Positions 61,301 to 64,000 of a DNA stretch of 64,000 bases are shown here, piece by piece (position 1 is the first letter of the stretch; each line of letters starts with the position of its first letter). Origin of the DNA: Anisus vortex (Eukaryota > Mollusca > Gastropoda > Planorbidae); assembly GCA_949126835.1 (NCBI GenBank), contig OX421497.1, forward strand, positions 22,199,612 to 22,263,611, given 5' to 3'. The notes beneath the pieces were generated by a model that saw only the letters and a list, made by a program, of their open reading frames with translations, made no database searches and had not been told where the DNA came from. Position numbers and translations under genes: made by a program.

Positions 61301-64000
61301 ATTTTCAATGGCACGCGAGAGACTTCCAAGAGGTGTTTTTTTTTCGAAGCAGGACGTTTGGGCGCGACCGTTTTGGCGCAGCCGTTTTGGCGCAGGACGT
61401 TTTGGCGCGACGGACTAAAAATACATCACATCATTTAATCAAATAAACTTAATAACTTTATTTGAGGAAAACAATATGTTTTGTATAATAAATGCACAGT
61501 AACACTTGAATAAATATTGAAAGGATAACAGTAATCCAATGAACTTGCAAAATCACTTTATGTGTGCTTGGCAACTCACAATATGTTTATTGATATGAGG
61601 ACTAAACCTTTCTTAGTGGCTTATATACATACAGGTGTTATTAGAATTTTGTTGAACGACTAGCACGTGTAACTTTCGCATATAAGCTTAGGCCTAACAA
61701 TCTAGGGGTTGAATAAAAAAAAAAAAAAAAAACAACTTCCTTATTAAGCCGACATATATATAAATAGATAGGCCTAAATAGATAGATAAGTATTTTATGC
61801 CCATAAATAGATACTTAAGTTTTTATGCATATATAAAAAAAACAAATTTTTTAAAGTTTAATAGTCCTATAAATGCATTGAAAATCGTTTTAAATTATTA
61901 TTATTTAGGCCTATTATTAGTTTCATTTATTATACAACAACAAAAATAAATGTTTTACTCAATTATTTCCTCGCGCCAAAACGGCTCGCGCCAAAACGGC
62001 TGCGCCAAAACGTCACGTACCGGTTTTTTTTAATGATGAAAAAAGATGCTTTTTTTATTGATGATAAAACAAACATTTTCCAGTTCTTAATGAGGAAAAC
62101 TGACTGTTGAAGACGATGTTTCTGAATGACAGAGCGACACATTTCAGTTAGTTAAACACATTTACAAGGATGGGTTAAATCAAGTGGGTTAAATGGACAA
62201 ACAATTAATTCAGGAAATGTTTATTTACAACTGTTTAACGTAAATCAATTGTATACCTCTAATAATTAAATATTGTGATGATTACCATAATGCTAGATTT
62301 ATAAAAAGAAATAATAATTAGTCAGTAATATTTGTTATATTACAAAACATAACGTGTTTGGCATCAATATTGAATTAAAGGGAGATAATTAGCCCGTTTT
62401 ATTTATGCTATTATTTCTAATATTGTGTTTCTTATTTTTCTTTTATAATAGACTAATTGGCCTACAACGTATAATGTTATAATGACCAAACTGTAAAATG
62501 TAGTTGAAAATTATATAAATATTAGATCTATATGACTAAAACATTTTATGCACATTTTTTAAACATTACACCAACCTCCTACCCAGTACGTATGATTACT
62601 ACACATGAATTCCGCTCTAATATTTATTATTCTTCTCTCTCGAGATTTTCTTGAGCATTGAGCAAATTAAAGACAATATCAGTTAAACTGAGAATAAACT
62701 ATCATCAATATTATCAGTTGCTAGACCCTTATCTGGACAACCAAATGATTATGTTTACATAATCATTATCAAAAATTGAAAGTTTTGTCATATATTTTTT
62801 TTTGGTATAAATGCAGACAAAAAGGTTGATAATCACAAACGCGTTAATTATTGTTTTTAAATATAAAAATGCTTTACCGTGTTTTTTTTTCATAAATTTC
62901 CTTTGCTTTTGGCCTTGGTCTTGCTACGGAGTTAAATTGTCTATAAAAAAAAAACGAAGTATAATAAAGCAGGTTGACTATTGGCACGCTGAACGATTTA
63001 AAAATCCTAGTTTGGCTTACAATTGGCAAAAGGTTGCAGACCCCTGGTCTGAGTGATCTTGCACTCCTTACCATCCAAAGAGAAAACTTGAGAATATTAA
63101 TTTTGACAAAGTGATTGACGAGTTTGCGACAGTCAAATCACGGAGAATCAATTTGTTGTGGACTATGTCTATTCCAGTCATGTATAATTAGTAGAGTGTA
63201 TTTTGTTTTCAAATAAATTCTTTACAATCGTATAGAGACTTATTAGTCTGTATTCTATTTCATTAAAATACCAATAATGTGCCATAAAAACCGTACAATT
63301 TCAAAATTTTCTTGTGGGCTCAATGAGCCCCCAGACTCTGTCGGTCCAAGAATGGGCGCAGACTTTGTGTCATGTCCCCGGGCTCAGATGACCCTAGCAA
63401 CGCCACTGGTGGCCACAGAAACTAGTGAACACTGCTTCACCGGCCCTATGGATCAATTTGGTCAGACAGGATTACTCTACTTAGATCCACTCTGACCCCA
63501 ATCCAGACTAGGGTTTAAATAAAAGGAAAGAAAACATTATTTAGTTTGTTTGAAAGCCTCCAGTAAATTGTGAGCCAAGTACCTCAAGCAAGTTTGGTTG
63601 TCCCTTGCACTTGGCTCTGATACACACATAATGTCATCTGAGGAAACTAAAGATGGCTGTTGAATGTGCTTATCTCGTGTCACGGTCCTAAAAAAAAACA
63701 CCAATTCAATCTAAAACAGAAATTAAGTATCAAAGTACTCTGTAAAACCAGCTTAACTCATTCTTTCAATGCCATGATGCTCCATGTCTCTAAAAACCCA
63801 GGAATATGTTTTCAGACCTGTGGACAGTGTGGACTCTGTGATGACCTTGGTCCAGCTTGGGCTGAAGACCCGCAAGGAGTCTGCCACACTGGTGCATGAG
63901 CACTCAAGCCGTTCCCACCTTATAGTCACGCTGACTGTCACCACAAAAGCCCCAAGTTTCTTTGCCAAGGCCTTCCCTGCGGACACTGATGGTACAATTT
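49285..64000 (+). CDS. Kinesin-like protein KIF25 (eleven exons, 3' end beyond window)
   Basis: Exons at 49285, 51622, 52002, 52413, 52626, 53228, 53798, 54521, 57743, 58193 and 63816 join in a single open frame of about 419 residues. Residues 1-170 are coiled-coil-like (TMLQTENAMLHLKLAQLRGE, LSQLKRSLTEITERHS). Then ELRGNIRVHGRLRPL begins the motor domain, as in kinesins with a motor at the C-terminal end. The P-loop GQTGSGKT is at about 263-270, EVSVVEVYNNDIKDLL at about 316-331, and switch I SSRSH at about 388-392. Switch II lies past the edge. The phrases LLDGYNVSIMAYGQTGSGKT and HPDEGVIPRATRELFR match the KIF25 family more closely than KIFC1-3. KIF25 is a microtubule motor; vertebrate forms are linked to centrosome positioning. 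Human KIF25 as commonly listed is shorter at the N-terminus. Confidence 0.92.
49391..49700. mobile_element. Fold-back MITE in KIF25 intron 1
   Basis: GGCTATTCGGACCCGG at 49437-49452 (and a second GCTATTCGGACCCGGG at about 49402) is inverted as CCGGGTCCGAATAGCC near 49677-49692. The interior is AT-rich with a duplicated AACCGATACTAA phrase. Target duplication not found. Confidence 0.6.
49806..50849. mobile_element. Truncated passenger-type hAT fragment split by a LINE
   Basis: Colinear with 38730-39005 (TGGTATAAATGCAAATAAAA ... AGTTTGGCACACAATTAGCA, ending GTTGCCGACC). The left half of the element is missing. A LINE is inserted at 50099-50800. Confidence 0.8.
50099..50800 (-). mobile_element. 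RTE-type LINE insertion with 5' inversion, 10-bp target duplication
   Basis: AAGAAATCCT flanks both sides (50089-50098 and 50801-50810) and is single in related hAT copies. On the minus strand, 50467 to about 50150 encodes the LINE C-terminus. This runs LKASLKAFSIKEDSWEVTAK to a C2H2-like CTVCSRTFRARIGLFSHMKT; a (GTT)n tract at 50098-50112 forms the 3' tail. The upstream part lies inverted on the + strand, 50475-50800: VLPTLLYACETWTVYQRHAK to RLPKRLFYGELKNGQRARGG and PKKR. The two parts are neighbours in the parent ORF. This is the structure left by twin priming. Confidence 0.88.
51622..51810 (+). CDS. KIF25 coding exon 2
   Basis: Acceptor TCTTCCTTAG, donor CACAG|GTATTG; 63 codons, phase 0 at both ends. 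Heptad-like leucines in ITMLQTENAMLHLKLAQLRG indicate coiled coil. Confidence 0.85.
52002..52140 (+). CDS. KIF25 coding exon 3
   Basis: Acceptor ACATAAG, donor TTACAG|GTATTT; phase 0 in, 1 out. Encodes SLRQELTKLKSFVQEMPKQF and on, helical and without stops. Alternative acceptor CTCAG nine bases further would shift the frame and meet a stop, so it is not used. Confidence 0.82.
52413..52516 (+). CDS. KIF25 coding exon 4
   Basis: Acceptor CATCGCAG, donor TGATG|GTAAGA; phase 1 to 0. Encodes ALSAELSQLKRSLTEITERH and KKRRQELHNTLM, the neck helix leading into the motor. Confidence 0.9.
52626..52714 (+). CDS. KIF25 coding exon 5, start of motor domain
   Basis: Acceptor TTCAACAG after a 109-bp intron; donor GGAAA|GTAAGT; phase 0 to 2. 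ELRGNIRVHGRLRPLMEFD is the first beta strand of the kinesin motor. Confidence 0.93.
52795..53045 (+). repeat. tRNA-derived SINE in a KIF25 intron
   Basis: The head contains TCTAGCAGAAGTGCATTCGG and AGGTTTGAATCTTGG (worn A and B boxes). The body contains GAGTCTACCCAGCTGCCTAA and CCCCTAGTATGTCC as in the other copies. It lies between exons 5 and 6. Confidence 0.75.
53228..53270 (+). CDS. KIF25 coding exon 6
   Basis: A 43-bp microexon: acceptor TTTTAAAG, donor GATGAT|GTAAGT; phase 2 to 0. Adds PGSRSEVVVHYVDD. The phases fit exactly on both sides. Confidence 0.85.
53400..53735. other. Unexplained GC-richer block in a KIF25 intron
   Basis: Between exons 6 and 7, a 330-bp block is richer in G+C than the rest of the intron. 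It ends AGTAGCTTTTTTTT, which could be a pol III stop on the + strand. The longest frame (53443-53727, 94 codons) has no known domain. It may be a SINE or LINE 5' piece with no second copy in this window. Confidence 0.4.
53798..53850 (+). CDS. KIF25 coding exon 7
   Basis: Acceptor ATCTACAG, donor GAAAG|GTAAAT; phase 0 to 2. Encodes ENICVRTNKHNKVFEYER, the strand before the P-loop region. Confidence 0.85.
54521..54595 (+). CDS. KIF25 coding exon 8, 3' end captured by a minisatellite
   Basis: Acceptor ATTCTTCAG, donor GATGG|GTAAGT; phase 2 to 2. Encodes VYNSTEKQESIFDEVQPMLT then SLLDG, matching the KIF25 family. The last 46 bases plus the donor are repeated eight times downstream. Reading past the first donor gives GGG TAA, so only the first donor keeps the frame. 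Confidence 0.92.
54550..54990. repeat. 55-bp minisatellite made from exon 8 and its splice donor
   Basis: Eight copies of a 55-bp unit, CTATATTTGATGAGGTTCAG to GATGGGTAAGTCTG; copy 4 is one base longer. The first copy is the end of KIF25 exon 8. Every copy keeps GATGGGTAAGT, so eight potential 5' splice sites stand in a row. Confidence 0.95.
55100..57045 (+). mobile_element. 5'-truncated RTE-type LINE in KIF25 intron
   Basis: It contains the reverse-transcriptase frame described separately plus a short AT-rich 3' end (GAGACTAAATAACCAGAAAA). The endonuclease part is absent, so it is 5' truncated at about 55100. It is directly followed by a 49-bp minisatellite. No clear target duplication was found. 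Confidence 0.8.
55125..56840 (+). pseudogene. RTE-type reverse transcriptase ORF with one nonsense codon
   Basis: An uninterrupted 571-codon frame. In order: the fingers region (KGNKAPGEDRVTADMLKSSP, WKRGIIVKVPKKGD, WRGINLLSVTGKIFCRIL); EEQAGFRAGRSCNDQIFVLR; palm motif A YIDFEKAFDSI; motif B GVRQGCVISPVIF; motif C FADDIALL, carrying the catalytic Asp pair; then the thumb and C-terminus (ENFKYLGSYIS, RRWRWLGHILRMDKMRLP). At 56838-56840 TGA replaces what is normally CGA or AGA in GKRRRGRP. After it the frame goes on for 51 codons (RGRPMGTWRRTMDEEAKATN ... WRNFVAALCSTG) to TAA at 56994-56996. The element is 5' truncated without its endonuclease, so it cannot move itself. Confidence 0.92.
57056..57395. 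repeat. 49-bp minisatellite, seven copies
   Basis: Unit GCAGTCGTCCACCATGTACT plus CTAATAAGTAAAATATCCCC and CTCAGACAA (49 bp). It starts right at the 3' end of the LINE and ends at a minus-strand SINE. Confidence 0.95.
57409..57645 (-). repeat. Worn SINE, minus strand, in KIF25 intron 8
   Basis: Contains AAGCAGCGCTCACAAGTTTC and CATGGCCACAGAATGCC, then TACACTCAGGGAC and ACAAATCCTAGCCCTCACCA. In order this is the reverse of the SINE body seen at 59650. The head is degraded. Confidence 0.7.
57743..57892 (+). CDS. KIF25 coding exon 9, P-loop
   Basis: Acceptor CCCCATCAG, donor TTTCG|GTGAAT; phase 2 to 2. Encodes YNVSIMAYGQTGSGKTHTML with the ATP-binding P-loop, then an acidic insert and EGVIPRATRELFR. 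Confidence 0.95.
58193..58354 (+). CDS. KIF25 coding exon 10
   Basis: Acceptor TTTTTTAAAG, donor TCCAA|GTAAAT; phase 2 to 2. Encodes SLEVSVVEVYNNDIKDLLSR, the conserved strand-helix after the P-loop. Confidence 0.95.
58483..59359. mobile_element. 877-bp pogo-type MITE in KIF25 intron 10
   Basis: The left terminus is CAGTCGAATCCACTTATCTC; the right reversed is CAGTCGAATCCGGTTATGTC. TA flanks both ends (58481-58482, 59360-59361). The interior repeats GGTTATCTCGA many times. The CAGTCGAA(T/C)CC terminus with TA duplication is a known pogo/Tigger signature. The 96-codon frame inside (58607-58897) has no transposase motif. Confidence 0.85.
59359..59648. repeat. 58-bp minisatellite, five copies
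   Basis: Exactly 290 bp as five 58-bp units starting GTATTGGTTTGATAGTAAAG. It begins at the last base of the pogo-type MITE, so the first unit is the native flank. Confidence 0.95.
59650..59835 (+). repeat. SINE, left part, split by hAT copy 2
   Basis: Contains GAGTTAGAATCCTGGTGAAG (B box region), GTCTACCCAGCTCTGATGGG and GGCAAAGTAAAGGCAGCTGG. The body breaks at GTGGCCAC and resumes after the hAT element at 63409. Confidence 0.85.
60198..61251 (+). pseudogene. hAT transposase pseudogene, copy 2
   Basis: The first 150 codons are open: MDNFDSNILSMSRLHSAKQD, STTRWEELKRVVPFTVNVKR, ETRWSARSEAVKAIYELLDE. Further pieces, RRIRRQRRMPGELARVAGLS and LPETPLDLLGFVVSNGDDVF, lead to the dimerisation motif IAVSIANCERSFSKLKLILC. 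The frame breaks near 60650, 60890 and 61030. The zinc-finger and DUF4371 N-terminal part present at 44404 is missing. The C-terminal tail is beyond the passenger element at 63047-63180. It is inactive and was presumably moved by a transposase supplied elsewhere. Confidence 0.88.
61252..63046. mobile_element. Passenger hAT element in transposase C-terminus, copy 2
   Basis: Begins CAGGGGGTCGGTAAC and ends TTGCAGACCCCTG. Flanks are GTTTGAGT (61244-61251) and GTCTGAGT (63047-63054), an 8-bp duplication with one mismatch. The interior matches 37924-39005 apart from the MITE at 61350-62018. It has no transposase. Confidence 0.9.
61350..62018. mobile_element. MITE with reiterated CGTTTTGGCGC termini
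   Basis: Absent from copy 1 at the same place. The left end carries GACGTTTGGGCGCGACCG, CGTTTTGGCGCAGCCG and GACGTTTTGGCGCGACGG. The right end, reversed, has GTGACGTTTTGGCGCAGCCG and TTTTGGCGCGAGCCG. Several copies of an 11-bp motif thus form each terminus. T-runs flank both sides, so the duplication is unresolved. The interior is AT-rich and non-coding. Confidence 0.8.
63047..63180 (+). pseudogene. hAT transposase last coding segment, copy 2
   Basis: Encodes SDLALLTIQRE, then ENINFDKVIDEFATVKSRRI after a one-base frame change. The terminal TAG of copy 1 is TGG here. Confidence 0.75.
63409..63520 (+). repeat. SINE, right part, after hAT copy 2
   Basis: GTGGCCACAGAAACTAGTGA then TTCACCGGCCCTATGGATCA completes the SINE body started at 59650. 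The same phrase is uninterrupted, on the minus strand, near 5290-5350. Confidence 0.85.
63816..64000 (+). CDS. KIF25 coding exon 11, switch I, runs off the window
   Basis: Acceptor TATGTTTTCAG; phase 2 in. Encodes LVQLGLKTRKESATLVHEHS then SRSHLIVTLTV. SSRSH is switch I. The exon is open to the window end, so its donor is not seen. Confidence 0.95.

Larger units (their letters stand above)
59836..63408 (+). mobile_element. hAT element, copy 2, perfect 8-bp target duplication
   Basis: Termini are CAGTGGCGTAGCTAGGG and CCCTAGCAACGCCACTG. GTGGCCAC lies on both sides (59828-59835, 63409-63416). The target is a SINE, restored by removing the insert. It shares with copy 1 the same internal layout, including a passenger element in the transposase C-terminus. 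It lacks the 5.3-kb insertion of copy 1 and instead has an extra MITE at 61350-62018. Confidence 0.95.

Overview
This window looks like AT-rich nuclear DNA (roughly two thirds A+T by eye) from an invertebrate animal. A gastropod-like mollusc fits best: split genes with GT-AG introns, a tRNA-headed SINE, RTE and Jockey/CR1-type LINEs, many hAT and pogo elements, and very many minisatellites. The organism is an inference; no taxonomic marker gene is present. Nothing points to a prokaryote, organelle or virus.

Only two host genes can be supported. (1) A kinesin gene of the KIF25 type on the + strand runs from 49285 off the right edge. I could place eleven coding exons with consistent reading phases: an N-terminal coiled-coil region, then the first half of the motor domain with P-loop GQTGSGKT and switch I SSRSH. 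(2) A terminal coding exon with a GC-rich, disordered, unrecognised protein lies at 25430-26159 (+). Everything else that codes is transposon-derived.

Layout. 1-9 kb: intergenic, with 94-bp and 35-bp minisatellites, a SINE and a LINE reverse-transcriptase tail that has itself turned into a 29-bp minisatellite. 9.1-10.6 kb: decayed hAT composite. 10.8-13.8 kb: a MITE followed by a 2.9-kb satellite of 16-bp units. 14.4-20.6 kb: 36/72-bp and 29-bp minisatellites, a MITE with target duplication, and a 2.1-kb 32-bp minisatellite with a 572-bp higher-order period. 22.6-25.1 kb: hAT debris, SINE, a clean 364-bp hAT MITE. 25.4-30 kb: the unrecognised gene and its downstream region. 31.1-39.4 kb: four nested DNA transposons. 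39.6-48.4 kb: further hAT elements with clean 8-bp target duplications, a tandem array of 0.48-kb terminal-inverted-repeat units, and a decayed hAT transposase. 49.3-64 kb: KIF25, whose introns hold a twin-primed LINE, a nearly intact RTE reverse transcriptase, a pogo MITE, SINEs, several minisatellites and a second copy of the nested hAT element.

No new defence, biosynthetic or regulatory system is visible. The strongest observations are structural: the dated transposon nest, the shared passenger insertion in two hAT copies, the twin-priming inversion with target duplication, a minisatellite that multiplies a KIF25 5' splice site, and a strong dispersed excess of the palindrome TAGGCCTA.
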